From: Psychroserpens damuponensis
GTDB taxonomy: Bacteria > Bacteroidota > Bacteroidia > Flavobacteriales > Flavobacteriaceae
Length of the DNA: 64,000 nucleotides
NCBI RefSeq assembly: GCF_000826655.1
Contig: NZ_JXJO01000016.1
Location: 166,001-230,000 of the forward strand
Direction of reading: 5' to 3'
The notes below the pieces were generated by a model. The model searched no databases. It worked only from the letters and a program-made list of their open reading frames with translations, and was not told the origin of the DNA. The stretch's first letter is position 1. Every line of letters starts with the position of its first letter. The position numbers and the translations under genes are program-made. Shown one piece after another: positions 42,770-52,810 of the stretch.

Positions 42770-43900
42770 ATGAATTTTGAATTAAAAGCAAGTGATCCTC
42801 AAAGTAAAGCAAGAGCTGGTGTAATTACAACAGATCATGGTCAAATTGAGACACCTATATTTATGCCTGTTGGCACTGTAGCATCTGTTAAAGGTGTACA
42901 TCAACGTGAACTAAAAAATGATATTAATCCTGATATTATCTTAGGTAATACATATCATTTATTTTTAAGACCGCAAACACCTATTTTAGAAAAAGCGGGC
43001 GGTTTGCATAAGTTTATGAATTGGGATCGTAATATTTTGACAGATTCTGGTGGTTACCAAGTATATTCTCTCTCTGCTAATAGAAAAATTAAAGAGGAAG
43101 GTGTTAAGTTTAAATCACATATTGATGGTAGTTATCATGTATTTACACCAGAGAATGTGATGGAAATACAGCGTAGTATAGGAGCCGATATTATTATGGC
43201 TTTTGATGAATGCACACCTTACCCTTGTGATTATAACTATGCAAAACGTTCTATGCATATGACGCATAGATGGTTAGAGCGTTGTTTAACTCATTTAGAT
43301 AAAACACCATTTAAATATGATTATGAACAAACGTTTTTTCCTATAGTTCAAGGAAGTACGTATAAGGATTTGCGTAAACAATCGGCAGAATATATTGCTA
43401 ATGCTGGAGCTCAAGGTAATGCCATTGGAGGCTTATCTGTTGGAGAACCTGCTGAGGAAATGTATGCTATGACAGATGTGGTTTGTGAAATTTTGCCTTG
43501 GGATAAACCTCGTTACTTAATGGGAGTTGGTACGCCAATAAATATTTTGGAGAATATCGCATTAGGTGTTGATATGTTTGATTGCGTGATGCCAACACGT
43601 AACGCAAGAAACGGAATGTTATTTACAGCACACGGCTCTATTAATATTAAGAATTTAAAATGGGCAGATGATTTTTCTCCTATTGATGAAATGGCAATCA
43701 CCTTTGTTGATACCGAATATAGCAAAGCTTACCTTAGACATTTGTTTACAGTGAATGAATTGCTAGGTAAACAAATTGCTACAATTCATAATTTAGGATT
43801 TTATTTGTGGTTAACTCGAGAAGCTAGAAAGCATATTATTGCGGGAGATTTTAGAGAATGGAAAGATAAAATGGTAAAACAAATGGATAAGCGTCTGTAA
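42770..43900 (+). CDS. tgt: tRNA-guanine(34) transglycosylase lacking the zinc cysteines
   Basis: This 376-residue barrel has catalytic and substrate motifs in place: ILTDSGGYQVYSL (about 87-99), FDECTPYPC (about 145), VQGSTYKDLRKQSAE (about 196) and GVDMFDCVMPTRNARNG (about 267-283). The enzyme swaps guanine 34 for preQ1 in tRNAs with GUN anticodons. The segment that normally holds the CxCxxC zinc ligands reads PIDEMAITFVDTEYSKAYLRH (about 304-324) and has no Cys, while the fourth ligand region TIHNLGFYL (about 340) keeps its His. The fold must be stabilised some other way, or this is a lineage variant. It starts the plus-strand run into the LptF/G permease. Confidence 0.95.
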   Translation: MNFELKASDPQSKARAGVITTDHGQIETPIFMPVGTVASVKGVHQRELKNDINPDIILGNTYHLFLRPQTPILEKAGGLHKFMNWDRNILTDSGGYQVYSLSANRKIKEEGVKFKSHIDGSYHVFTPENVMEIQRSIGADIIMAFDECTPYPCDYNYAKRSMHMTHRWLERCLTHLDKTPFKYDYEQTFFPIVQGSTYKDLRKQSAEYIANAGAQGNAIGGLSVGEPAEEMYAMTDVVCEILPWDKPRYLMGVGTPINILENIALGVDMFDCVMPTRNARNGMLFTAHGSINIKNLKWADDFSPIDEMAITFVDTEYSKAYLRHLFTVNELLGKQIATIHNLGFYLWLTREARKHIIAGDFREWKDKMVKQMDKRL

Positions 43901-43969
43901 TGACGACAGCAACTATAAAATGATAATTTAAACGTAATTATTTCTCTTATTTAGAGAGGTTAGGAGAGG

Positions 43970-45040
43970 ATGAAAATACTTGATTGGTACATATTAAAAC
44001 GCTATTTATTTACATTTTTAATGATGCTGTTACTGTTTATTCCTATTGGGATTACAGTAAATCTTGCTGAGAAAATTGATAAAATTCTAGCCCAAGAAGT
44101 ACCTTTTGTAGCCGTCGCTCAATATTACTTAGACTTTACAATTTACTTTGCGAATTTATTATACCCAATATTTTTATTTATTTCAGTAATATGGTTCACG
44201 TCTAAGTTAGCTAATAATACAGAGGTTGTCGCTTTTTTAAGCTCTGGTGTGTCTTTTTGGAGATTTTTAAGACCTTATATGATTGGTGCTACACTTGTGG
44301 CAAGTTTAGCCCTAATCATGGGATTATACCTTGCGCCAAATGCTAGTAAAGGGTTTAATGAGTTTAAATATACCTATCTTAAAAAAAATGCCAAACTCAC
44401 TCAAACTACAAATATTTATAGGCAAATTAATGACAATGATTATATCTATGTCAGTAATTTTAATCCGGTTTCAAAACGTGGGAGTAATTTTACGTTAGAG
44501 CATTTTGAAGGTAATCAACTTACGTATAAAATATCGGCTACTTCTATTGTTGATCAAGATTCTACTTATCGTTTAATAAATTACACCAAACGTATTTTTG
44601 GAGTAGATAATGATAGTATTGAAACTTCAAGAAGAAAAGATATAGCTTTTGAGTTTGACACAGATGATTTAACTCCCGAAGCATACATTGCCGAAACACT
44701 TCAATATGGAGATCTCATCGATTTTATTGAAAAAGAAAAACGAAGAGGTTCATCAAATATTGGTCGTTACGAAGTGGTTAAACATAAAAAATGGAGCTTA
44801 CCTGTATCTGTTTTTATTTTAACCATAATTGCAGTATCTGTATCTTCAATTAAACGTCGAGGTGGTATGGGAATTAATTTAGCATTTGGTATTACTATTG
44901 CGATGATTTTTGTGTTTTTTGATAAAGTGTTTAGTGTATTAGCAGCACAATCAAGTTTTTCTCCAATAGTAGCTGTATGGTTGCCAAATGTTGTTTTTGG
45001 GATCTTAGCTGCATATTTACTATTCAATGCCAAACGCTAA
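43970..45040 (+). CDS. LptF/LptG-family permease
   Basis: The protein has 356 residues with three N-terminal spans (about 13-35, 50-75, 97-120), a periplasmic beta-jellyroll region (about 120-255) and three C-terminal spans (about 270-355). This is the YjgP/YjgQ layout. With LptB it extracts lipopolysaccharide from the inner membrane. It ends 14 bp inside the next gene. Whether it is LptF or LptG cannot be said. Confidence 0.92.
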   Translation: MKILDWYILKRYLFTFLMMLLLFIPIGITVNLAEKIDKILAQEVPFVAVAQYYLDFTIYFANLLYPIFLFISVIWFTSKLANNTEVVAFLSSGVSFWRFLRPYMIGATLVASLALIMGLYLAPNASKGFNEFKYTYLKKNAKLTQTTNIYRQINDNDYIYVSNFNPVSKRGSNFTLEHFEGNQLTYKISATSIVDQDSTYRLINYTKRIFGVDNDSIETSRRKDIAFEFDTDDLTPEAYIAETLQYGDLIDFIEKEKRRGSSNIGRYEVVKHKKWSLPVSVFILTIIAVSVSSIKRRGGMGINLAFGITIAMIFVFFDKVFSVLAAQSSFSPIVAVWLPNVVFGILAAYLLFNAKR

Positions 45041-45938
45041 GCTTACAAATTATTTTCATTTGCACCTTCTCGTTTTTATAGCAGGATTTACTGCTATACT
45101 TGGAGAATTAATTTCTATTGGCTCTACGGCTTTAGTTTGGTATCGTATGCTTATTGCTGGTGTATTGATGTTTTTATATATCAAAATTATTAAGCTTAAA
45201 ATACAAGTTTCTACCAAGACAAAACTTAAATTTTTTGGAGCAGGTATTATCATTGCTTTACATTGGATTACTTTTTTTGAAGCCATCAATCAATCAAATA
45301 TTTCTATAACCTTAGCCATGTTCTCTACAGGTGCTTTTTTTGCTTCATTTATAGAACCTTTAATTTATAAACGACAAATTATTTGGTATGAAATTCTCTT
45401 CGGAATGATTGTCATACTAGGCGTTTTTTTAATCACACAAAGCGAAATCAAATATCTTAATGGGATTTTGTTAGGTATATCTTCAGCTTTATTCTCCACA
45501 TTATTTGCAGTGATTAACGGAAAATTTATTGCAGAGCATCGTGCTACAGTTATTTCCTTTTATGAATTTTTAAGCGGAGTTGTGTTTTTGTCAATATTTA
45601 TTCTGTTATATCATGGTGGTTTTACAGCAGAATTTTTTGTGCTATCAACATCTGATTGGGTGTATATTGCCATCTTAGCGTCTGTGTGTACTGCCTATGC
45701 TTTTATAGGTTCGGTAGATGTGATGCGACATATAAGTCCGTATACTGTGATTTTAACTTATAATCTAGAACCGCTTTATGGTATTGCATTAGCATTAGTG
45801 CTTTTTCCCGAAACCGAAATTATGAGCACACAATTTTATTATGGTGCATTTTTGGTTTTATCAACGGTAATAGCAGATGGAATTCTTAAAAACTATAAGA
45901 ACCATAAAAACAAAAGTAGTTTAGTGAACAAGTCTTAA
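45027..45938 (+). CDS. DMT/EamA-family transporter
   Basis: The protein has 303 residues with ten hydrophobic spans and two EamA repeats, including the repeat hallmarks LVWYRMLIAGVLMFLY (about 30-45) and ALHWITFFEAINQSNISITLAM (about 73-94). It should export a small metabolite. It overlaps the permease gene by 14 bp, so the two are coupled. Confidence 0.92.
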   Translation: MPNAKLTNYFHLHLLVFIAGFTAILGELISIGSTALVWYRMLIAGVLMFLYIKIIKLKIQVSTKTKLKFFGAGIIIALHWITFFEAINQSNISITLAMFSTGAFFASFIEPLIYKRQIIWYEILFGMIVILGVFLITQSEIKYLNGILLGISSALFSTLFAVINGKFIAEHRATVISFYEFLSGVVFLSIFILLYHGGFTAEFFVLSTSDWVYIAILASVCTAYAFIGSVDVMRHISPYTVILTYNLEPLYGIALALVLFPETEIMSTQFYYGAFLVLSTVIADGILKNYKNHKNKSSLVNKS

Positions 45939-46066
45939 TGGAGACTCATAACTAAATAAATGGTAATGAATCTCTAGGTGTTTGTGTTGGCTCATTTCCG
46001 AAGACAACAAAATGAAATCCGTTTTTCTTTTAAAGACATTTCAATCTTTAACTAATATAAAGTTTT

Positions 46067-46074
46067 TATATTTG
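46067..46074 (+). promoter_or_regulatory. Probable -7 box of accA promoter
   Basis: TATATTTG, an exact match to TAnnTTTG, 53 bp upstream of the accA ATG. Confidence 0.5.
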
Positions 46075-46127
46075 TGGTTACTATTCAATGACCAAGTAAT
46101 AACTAATAATAACAAATCAAAATTTCT

Positions 46128-47081
46128 ATGGAATATTTAGATTTTGAATTACCAATAAAAGAACTTCAAGACCAACTTCAAAAATGCCAAATTATAGGTG
46201 AAGAAAGTGATGTTGATGTTACACAAACGTGTAAAAAAATTGAAAAAAAACTCCTCGATACAAAAAAAGAGATTTATAAAAACTTGACAGCATGGCAGCG
46301 AGTACAAATGTCAAGACATCCTGAAAGGCCTTATACATTAGATCATATTAATGCACTGTGTGGAGATTCGTTTTTAGAATTACATGGTGATCGTAATGTT
46401 AAAGATGACAAAGCGATGATTGGTGGTTTGGGTAAAATTGGAGATCAAACCTATATGTTTATTGGTCAACAAAAAGGATTTAATACAAAAACACGTCAGT
46501 ATAGAAACTTCGGAATGTCTAATCCTGAAGGCTACCGTAAAGCATTGCGTTTAATGAAATCTGCCGAAAAATTTCGAATTCCTGTAGTGACATTAGTAGA
46601 TACACCTGGTGCTTATCCAGGGTTGGAAGCTGAAGAACGCGGACAAGGAGAAGCCATTGCAAGAAACATTTTAGAGATGACACGTTTAAAAGTGCCCATT
46701 ATAACCATAATTATTGGTGAAGGTGCCTCTGGAGGTGCTTTAGGTATAGGTGTAGGAAATAAAGTTTTAATGCTAGAAAATACCTGGTATTCTGTTATTT
46801 CTCCTGAGTCTTGTTCGTCAATTTTATGGAGAAGCTGGGAATATAAAGAACAAGCTGCCGAAGCTTTAAAATTAACCTCACCAGACATGAAGCGTCTTAA
46901 GTTAATTGATGAAGTCATTAAAGAACCATTAGGTGGAGCGCATACAGATAGAAAGGCAACTTTTTTAGCGGTTAAAAATGCTATCGAGAAAAATTATGAA
47001 GCGCTTAAAAACTTATCACCAAAGGATCTAGTGAATCAGCGCATGGAAAAATACTTAGACATGGGAGTATTTAAAGGCTAA
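46128..47081 (+). CDS. accA: Acetyl-CoA carboxylase carboxyltransferase subunit alpha
   Basis: The 317-residue protein has the usual AccA opening ([11 protein letters not shown]) and the carboxyltransferase motifs [19 protein letters not shown] (about 99-117), [20 protein letters not shown] (about 154) and [17 protein letters not shown] (about 193). With AccD it transfers carboxyl from biotin to acetyl-CoA, making malonyl-CoA for fatty acids. It stands alone with its own promoter and terminator. Confidence 0.97.
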   Translation: MEYLDFELPIKELQDQLQKCQIIGEESDVDVTQTCKKIEKKLLDTKKEIYKNLTAWQRVQMSRHPERPYTLDHINALCGDSFLELHGDRNVKDDKAMIGGLGKIGDQTYMFIGQQKGFNTKTRQYRNFGMSNPEGYRKALRLMKSAEKFRIPVVTLVDTPGAYPGLEAEERGQGEAIARNILEMTRLKVPIITIIIGEGASGGALGIGVGNKVLMLENTWYSVISPESCSSILWRSWEYKEQAAEALKLTSPDMKRLKLIDEVIKEPLGGAHTDRKATFLAVKNAIEKNYEALKNLSPKDLVNQRMEKYLDMGVFKG

Positions 47082-47101
47082 TCCTCATAAAACATAGACT
47101 T

Positions 47102-47136
47102 AAAAAAACTGAAACTTTTTTGTTTCAGTTTTTTTT
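47102..47136 (+). terminator. Terminator after accA
   Basis: AAAAAACTGAAAC / GTTTCAGTTTTTT hairpin with a T-rich loop and a T-run of eight. Confidence 0.9.
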
Positions 47137-47248
47137 GTCGCTATTAACAATATAATCAAGTTATTAACAGTTAAATTGTTGATGACCTGTTAAGATTGAA
47201 CTATTTTTTAATTCATTTTTAGTTTACAATTTATTTACTTTCGCACCT

Positions 47249-48787
47249 ATGAAGCAACCCAACCAACTACAAGGATATCCAATAGATAAAAGCACAATTA
47301 TTAGCTTAGAGAAAGGGAAAATTCCGCCTCAAGCTATTGATTTAGAAGAGGTTGTGCTTGGAGCTATGATGATTGATAAAAAAGGTGTTGATGAGGTTAT
47401 TGACATTTTAAGTATAGATGCGTTTTATAAAGAAGCGCATAAACACATCTTTGAATCTATTTTCAAATTATTTGAAAACAGTGAACCTATTGACTTATTA
47501 ACCGTTTCTAGCCAATTAAAGAAAGATGCAAAATTAGATTTAATAGGTGGTGATTTTTACTTGATTTCGTTAACACAACGCGTGTCATCTTCAGCGCATA
47601 TCGAGTTTCATGCACGTATTATTCTACAAAAATATATTCAGCGAAGTTTAATTAAAATTTCCAACGAAATTATAGAAGAAGCTTATGATGAAACCAAAGA
47701 TGTTTTTGATTTATTAGACAATGCAGAATCTAAACTGTATGAAGTTACTCAAGGTAACGTTAAAAAATCAACAGAGTCTGCTCAAAGTTTAGTAATACAA
47801 GCCAAAAAGAAGATTGAAGAGATTTCTAATAAAGAAGGTACAAGTGGTATTCCAACAGGATTTACCAAATTAGATAAATTAACCTCAGGTTGGCAACCCA
47901 GTGATTTAATTATTATTGCAGCACGTCCAGGTATGGGTAAAACAGCATTTACCTTAACCATGGCAAGAAATGTAGCCGTAGAAAGTAACATTCCTGTTGC
48001 GTTTTTCTCATTAGAGATGTCATCTGTACAATTAATTACGCGTTTAATTTCTTCGGAAACGAACTTATCTTCGGAAAAGTTAAGAACCGGAAAATTAGAA
48101 AAGCACGAGTGGGAGCAGTTAAACGTAAAGGTGAAAACTTTAGAAAAAGCACCTTTGTTTATTGATGATACGCCTTCGTTATCTATTTTTGATTTACGTG
48201 CAAAAGCTAGACGTTTGGCCTCTCAATACGGAATTAAAATGATTATGATTGATTACCTGCAATTAATGACAGCAGGTGGTAGTCAAAAAGGAGGAAACCG
48301 TGAACAAGAGATTTCAACCATTTCTCGAAACTTGAAGGCTTTAGCAAAAGAATTATCAATTCCTGTAATTGCCTTATCTCAATTATCACGTGCAGTAGAA
48401 ACACGTGGAGGAAGTAAGCGTCCTTTATTATCAGATTTACGTGAATCTGGAGCCATTGAGCAAGATGCAGATATTGTGTCATTTATTTATAGACCAGAAT
48501 ATTATAAAATTGACGAATGGGATGATGATGAGCGTTCACCAACCGAAGGTCAAGGAGAGTTCATTGTTGCCAAACATAGAAATGGTGGCTTAGAAAATAT
48601 TAGATTGAAGTTTATTGGTCACTTAGGTAAATTTGATAATTTAGATGATTTTGATACACCTTTTGGAGAGTTTCATTCTAAAATGAATGCAGCATCAAAT
48701 GATAATACATTTACTCCAGATAATTTCCCATCAGCATCTGATGCTTTTGGAGGTCCAGAGGAAGATGATAATGATGTGCCTTTTTAA
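47249..48787 (+). CDS. dnaB: Replicative DNA helicase
   Basis: The protein has 512 residues. The N-terminal DnaB domain is KIPPQAIDLEEVVLGAMM (about 25-42). The RecA-like core has Walker A AARPGMGKTAFTL (about 226-238), Walker B MIMIDYLQLM (about 330) and the motif IALSQLSRAVETR (about 372). It ends in an acidic tail (GPEEDDNDVPF). It unwinds DNA at replication forks. No intein is present. It is followed at 1 bp by a secreted-protein gene. Confidence 0.97.
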   Translation: MKQPNQLQGYPIDKSTIISLEKGKIPPQAIDLEEVVLGAMMIDKKGVDEVIDILSIDAFYKEAHKHIFESIFKLFENSEPIDLLTVSSQLKKDAKLDLIGGDFYLISLTQRVSSSAHIEFHARIILQKYIQRSLIKISNEIIEEAYDETKDVFDLLDNAESKLYEVTQGNVKKSTESAQSLVIQAKKKIEEISNKEGTSGIPTGFTKLDKLTSGWQPSDLIIIAARPGMGKTAFTLTMARNVAVESNIPVAFFSLEMSSVQLITRLISSETNLSSEKLRTGKLEKHEWEQLNVKVKTLEKAPLFIDDTPSLSIFDLRAKARRLASQYGIKMIMIDYLQLMTAGGSQKGGNREQEISTISRNLKALAKELSIPVIALSQLSRAVETRGGSKRPLLSDLRESGAIEQDADIVSFIYRPEYYKIDEWDDDERSPTEGQGEFIVAKHRNGGLENIRLKFIGHLGKFDNLDDFDTPFGEFHSKMNAASNDNTFTPDNFPSASDAFGGPEEDDNDVPF

Positions 48788-48788
48788 A

Positions 48789-49676
48789 ATGAAACAAGTA
48801 GCTATTTTTTTGTTATTTTCTATTTGTAGTATTACTTATTCTCAAAATGATAACTATATAGATAGATTACAGGCAGTTATTAATTCTAATGCTATTTTTT
48901 ATAATGTAGATGGAATAGATATTACGTCAAAATCATTTAATTCAAAATTCAATGAAAAGGATTTAAAGAAAATTTTACGAACTTATAAAATCAAAAATAA
49001 AGACCCAAAGTCTACTGACTCACAGCTAGGATTAAATAATTATGTTTATGATAAGTCTGAAACTTTTACAGACCATCTAAAATTAAATGTCATCTACTAT
49101 GTTTTAGATAATACTACAAAAGTTACCATCATTTCATTTGCATATACAAAAGAAAGAGATCTGTTTTTTGAAAGACAGTTTATAAATGATTTCCTTACAG
49201 AGCAAATTCCTAAAGAAACTTTTGTTTCATCTACAGTTGATAGTATTAAATTTGCTGGAAGAAAAATAAGTTTAGGGGGAAATTGCAGATGGATGAATGT
49301 AAGAAATGTGCAGTGTCCTTATTATGGTCAAATGAATTGGTCAATTCATGAAGATATTGAAGACGCAAAAGAATCTGTTGAGCATCAGTTTCTTATTACA
49401 AAACATAAAAAAGGAGGTAAAGTTATTTCTGAATCTTCTGTTCCTATAATTTTTGAAGGAAAAGAAACAATTGCTAAATCTGCTGTTTATGATGTTACTG
49501 GTGTAAATTCATTATTAGTTGGACTGTCTGGAGCAGAGACACTTACAATTTATTATGTAGCAGAAGAGCTTAGAGGTCAGTTTGTTAGTTGTGTATTAAG
49601 CTTTTGGAACAATGATGAGATAAATGAATCAGGTTTACCGGCTTTGTTAGAAGAAGTTATGTCTTTGAAAGATTAA
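48789..49676 (+). CDS. Secreted protein of unknown function (295 aa)
   Basis: ATG 48789 follows the dnaB stop by 1 bp and gives a good signal peptide (MKQVAIFLLFSICSITYSQ); an upstream in-frame start would overlap dnaB deeply and bury the signal. The mature part is beta-rich with charged helices, and a single pair of Cys (CRWMNVRNVQCPYYGQMNW, about 170-188) may form a disulfide loop. No family recognised. Its place behind dnaB is probably chance transcriptional sharing. Confidence 0.82.
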   Translation: MKQVAIFLLFSICSITYSQNDNYIDRLQAVINSNAIFYNVDGIDITSKSFNSKFNEKDLKKILRTYKIKNKDPKSTDSQLGLNNYVYDKSETFTDHLKLNVIYYVLDNTTKVTIISFAYTKERDLFFERQFINDFLTEQIPKETFVSSTVDSIKFAGRKISLGGNCRWMNVRNVQCPYYGQMNWSIHEDIEDAKESVEHQFLITKHKKGGKVISESSVPIIFEGKETIAKSAVYDVTGVNSLLVGLSGAETLTIYYVAEELRGQFVSCVLSFWNNDEINESGLPALLEEVMSLKD

Positions 49677-49823
49677 GTATTTAACATTTATTTATCAAAA
49701 CTCGTTTCATTTTCTACTTCAATAACAACATTTTCCCCTAAATTTGCTTTTACGAATTCATCTTTGACTTTTAATTTTTAAAATAGTCAAAAGAGTTTGC
49801 TATTAAGAAACAAACATTGCCTC

Positions 49824-50870
49824 ATGTTAGAACAAAGACGTACCACTAATATTTTACTACTATTTATAGTGGTACCTGTTGTATTTTATTTACTCAAAAT
49901 TTTATCGTTTATCTTTATACCATTGATTTCTTCAATGTTTATTGCTTTATTGTTTTTACCATTGATGCGTTGGTTAGGTCGTCGTAACGTGCCAAGATTA
50001 TTAAGTATAATTTTGGTTATTGCCTTAATTGTTGCAGGTGTTATGATTGGAGTAGAGTTGGTACAACTTTCTAGTAAACAAATTTTATCTAATGATACAG
50101 GCTTTTTTGGCAAGGCAGAAGTGAAAATTCATGACCTTATGCTTTACATGCAAGATCGTTTTGGAATTGATTACGAACAAGATGGTAATTTTTTAGCACA
50201 ATTTTTTGAAAAAGAAAATATAGGATCAACATTTGATTTTGTTAGAAAATTTCTAACTAACATTTTAATGATAGTGTTTTTTACCATACTATGGTTGTCT
50301 GAATCTATTAATATGCATAATGTGCTTAACAATACAATTTTAAAACGAAAACATACGTCTGTTAAGGCTTTTATGAAAATAGAACGAGATTTAATCACGT
50401 TTATTAAAGTGAAGTTTTTGGTGAGTTTGTTAACAGGTATTTTTACAGGTTTAGCTTGTGTGTTTTTTGATGTGAGTTTTCCTATATTTTGGGGATTATT
50501 TGCTTTTTTAATCAACTTTGTTCAAATGGTTGGTTCATTTATCTCAGTGATATTACTGTCAATATTTGCTTTTGTAGAATTAGATCCATCAAGTACATTA
50601 TTTTTCTTTATCGTGGCAATATCTGGAGTTCAGGTTTTATTTGGAGCAATCTTAGAGCCTGTTTTTATGGGAAAATCCTTTTCTATAAATGTCATAGCTG
50701 TTTTAATCATGCTCATGCTTTGGGGATTTATTTGGGGAATTCCAGGTTTAATTATGGCTATTCCTATCACCGTATTTATTAAAATTATCTTAGAACAATT
50801 TCCTGGCACCAAAGTTATTGCATCTTTACTATCTGGTCCAGAACGAAGTATTAGCCCACGAATAAAGTAG
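49824..50870 (+). CDS. AI-2E family permease
   Basis: The protein has 348 residues from ATG 49824 (MLEQRRTTNILLLFIVV). About eight hydrophobic spans are present with the family region WGLFAFLINFVQMVGSFISVIL (about 223-244) and the C-terminal GAILEPVFMGKSFSINVIAVLI (about 276). Members of this family export small molecules or antiport Na+/H+; the substrate here is unknown. It is a separate transcription unit. Confidence 0.92.
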   Translation: MLEQRRTTNILLLFIVVPVVFYLLKILSFIFIPLISSMFIALLFLPLMRWLGRRNVPRLLSIILVIALIVAGVMIGVELVQLSSKQILSNDTGFFGKAEVKIHDLMLYMQDRFGIDYEQDGNFLAQFFEKENIGSTFDFVRKFLTNILMIVFFTILWLSESINMHNVLNNTILKRKHTSVKAFMKIERDLITFIKVKFLVSLLTGIFTGLACVFFDVSFPIFWGLFAFLINFVQMVGSFISVILLSIFAFVELDPSSTLFFFIVAISGVQVLFGAILEPVFMGKSFSINVIAVLIMLMLWGFIWGIPGLIMAIPITVFIKIILEQFPGTKVIASLLSGPERSISPRIK

Positions 50871-51000
50871 ATGTATTTCTAATATTCAATCTATTTGTTA
50901 CTTCTAATTTAAATGCTGTATTATTTAAAGCGATAAACTTTTATTTCAAACTGTCATTCGAAATAATTATCTTTCTAGAATCATCTCTAATTTAGAAAAC

Positions 51001-51924
51001 ATGGTTCATGGAACGCATAATGCTGTCGCAGATGACAGAAACAAAGACATCAAAATTTATATTAACGGAGAATATTTCCGAAGAGAAGAAGCAAAAATCT
51101 CAGTATTTGATAGTGGATATCTTGTAGGTGATGGAATTTGGGAAGCTTTACGTTTGCACAAAGGCGTATTGGTTTTTATTGATGATCACTTGGATCGCTT
51201 ATGGATGTCTGCTGCGACTGTTGGTATGAAATTTCCATTTTCTAAAATAGAATTAACGCGTATTGTTTGGGATGTGCTCAACGAAAATAATATGACAGAT
51301 CATGTTCATGTACGTATCATGATTACTCGCGGAATAAAAAAAACACCATCCCAAGATCCCAGACTAACAATTACTGGACCTAACATTGTTATTATTCCCG
51401 AATATAAAAAAGCTTCCGAAGAAAGTAAAGAAAAAGGAATTACCCTATTTACTTCTACAATAAGACGTGGTTCTCCAGATTATTTAGATCCTAGATTAAA
51501 TTGTCACAGTAAACTACACGAAGTTCAAGCACTTATCCAAGCTATAGAAGCTGGTGCAGATGAGGCGTTAATGCTAGATGTGAATGGTTTTGTCTCTACG
51601 TGTAATGCAACTAATTTTTTTATTATAAAAAACGGAGAAGTGTGGACTTCTACTGGGCAATATTGTATGAATGGGATTACTAGAGCAAAAGTTATTGAAG
51701 CCTGTCATCTCAATGGAATAACGTGTCATCAAAAAGATTTCTCTCTCTTTGATGTGTACGGAGCTGATGAAGCATTTGTGACAGGAACTTTTGGTGGTTT
51801 AACGCCAGTAACAAAAATTGATGGTCGTGAAATAGGGCAAAAAAGTTATGGAGATTTTACAAGAAAACTGAGTGCTTTATATCATGAACTTATTGAAGAT
51901 GCTGTGGCTTATGGAAAATCATGA
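51001..51924 (+). CDS. Class IV PLP aminotransferase (BCAT-like)
   Basis: The protein has 307 residues. The fold-type IV opening INGEYFRREEAKISVFDSGYLVGDGIWEALR (about 19-49) and PLP Lys in NCHSKLHEV (about 167) are intact, with the SACNATNFF-like STCNATNFFI (about 200) and GTFGGLTPV (about 262) loops. It should transaminate a branched-chain or D-amino acid, but the exact substrate is open. Its last 14 bp overlap the sulfotransferase-like gene. In plants, similar aminotransferase domains are fused to just such a sulfotransferase-like domain. Confidence 0.9.
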   Translation: MVHGTHNAVADDRNKDIKIYINGEYFRREEAKISVFDSGYLVGDGIWEALRLHKGVLVFIDDHLDRLWMSAATVGMKFPFSKIELTRIVWDVLNENNMTDHVHVRIMITRGIKKTPSQDPRLTITGPNIVIIPEYKKASEESKEKGITLFTSTIRRGSPDYLDPRLNCHSKLHEVQALIQAIEAGADEALMLDVNGFVSTCNATNFFIIKNGEVWTSTGQYCMNGITRAKVIEACHLNGITCHQKDFSLFDVYGADEAFVTGTFGGLTPVTKIDGREIGQKSYGDFTRKLSALYHELIEDAVAYGKS

Positions 51925-52642
51925 TATAAAACGAATTTCGGTGTGGTCTGGACCTAGAAATATTTCAACAGCTTTAATGTATAGTTTTGCTCAGCGTAAT
52001 GATACTAAAGTTTTTGATGAGCCTTTATACGCCTATTATCTTAAAAATTCTAATGCTAAAGCATATCATCCTGGAGCTCAAGATATTTTGGCAACTATGG
52101 AAAATGATGGAGACAAAGTAGTAGAAATGATGATGAATTCTTCGGAAAAACAAGTTCTATTTTTTAAAAACATGACCCATCATTTATTAGATTTAGATCG
52201 TTCATTTATGAAAGGATTGACCAATGTGATTCTTACTAGAAATCCTTCGGAAATGTTACCATCTTTCGATAAAGTTATTAAAAACCCTACACTCTATGAT
52301 GTTGGTTATAAATTACACATGGATTTAATTGAAGAATTTAAAAAGCAAAATATCGATTTTGTGGTTCTCGATTCTAAGAATGTATTATTAAATCCTGAAG
52401 GTGTATTGCGACAATTATGTGAACATATTGGGATTCTGTATGATGAAAATATGCTTAAATGGATACCATCTCAGCGTAAAGAAGATGGTGTTTGGGCAAA
52501 ATATTGGTATGACAATGTCCATAAATCTTCTGGTTTTGTAAAATATAAACCTAAATCAGAACCATTTCCGAAGCATTTAATACCATTATTACAAGAGTCT
52601 TTGCCTTATTATAATGAACTCCAAAAGTTAGCATTGACCTAA
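51911..52642 (+). CDS. Sulfotransferase-like P-loop protein
   Basis: The protein has 243 residues from ATG 51911, which overlaps the aminotransferase stop. The N-terminal P-loop-like strand is RISVWSGPRNISTALMYSF (about 7-25), where sulfotransferases bind the 3'-phosphate of PAPS. The mid region VILTRNPSEMLPSFDKV (about 104-120) resembles the PAPS-binding RxP..xxxS motif. The tail has EDGVWAKYWYDNVHKSSGF (about 195-213). Plant BCAT-like proteins carry a very similar domain. Real sulfotransfer has not been shown to my knowledge, so 'sulfotransferase-like' is the safe name. Confidence 0.85.
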   Translation: MENHDIKRISVWSGPRNISTALMYSFAQRNDTKVFDEPLYAYYLKNSNAKAYHPGAQDILATMENDGDKVVEMMMNSSEKQVLFFKNMTHHLLDLDRSFMKGLTNVILTRNPSEMLPSFDKVIKNPTLYDVGYKLHMDLIEEFKKQNIDFVVLDSKNVLLNPEGVLRQLCEHIGILYDENMLKWIPSQRKEDGVWAKYWYDNVHKSSGFVKYKPKSEPFPKHLIPLLQESLPYYNELQKLALT

Positions 52643-52810
52643 ATAAACTTAACTGTGCTAAAAAATCTATAAAACTATATTAAAGGGTTTAGCTTCGGAA
52701 TAATTTTTGATTATATTTCAAGTATAAAACGAGTATGTTAATAGCGTTATTAGTAATAAAACGATTAATGCAAATAATAGATGACCGTTTAAAAATATTA
52801 GATATAATAC

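Noticed and set aside
48687..48788. Longer start for the protein after dnaB
   Set aside because: It would overlap the dnaB end by 100 bp and hide a clear signal peptide at MKQVAIFLL.
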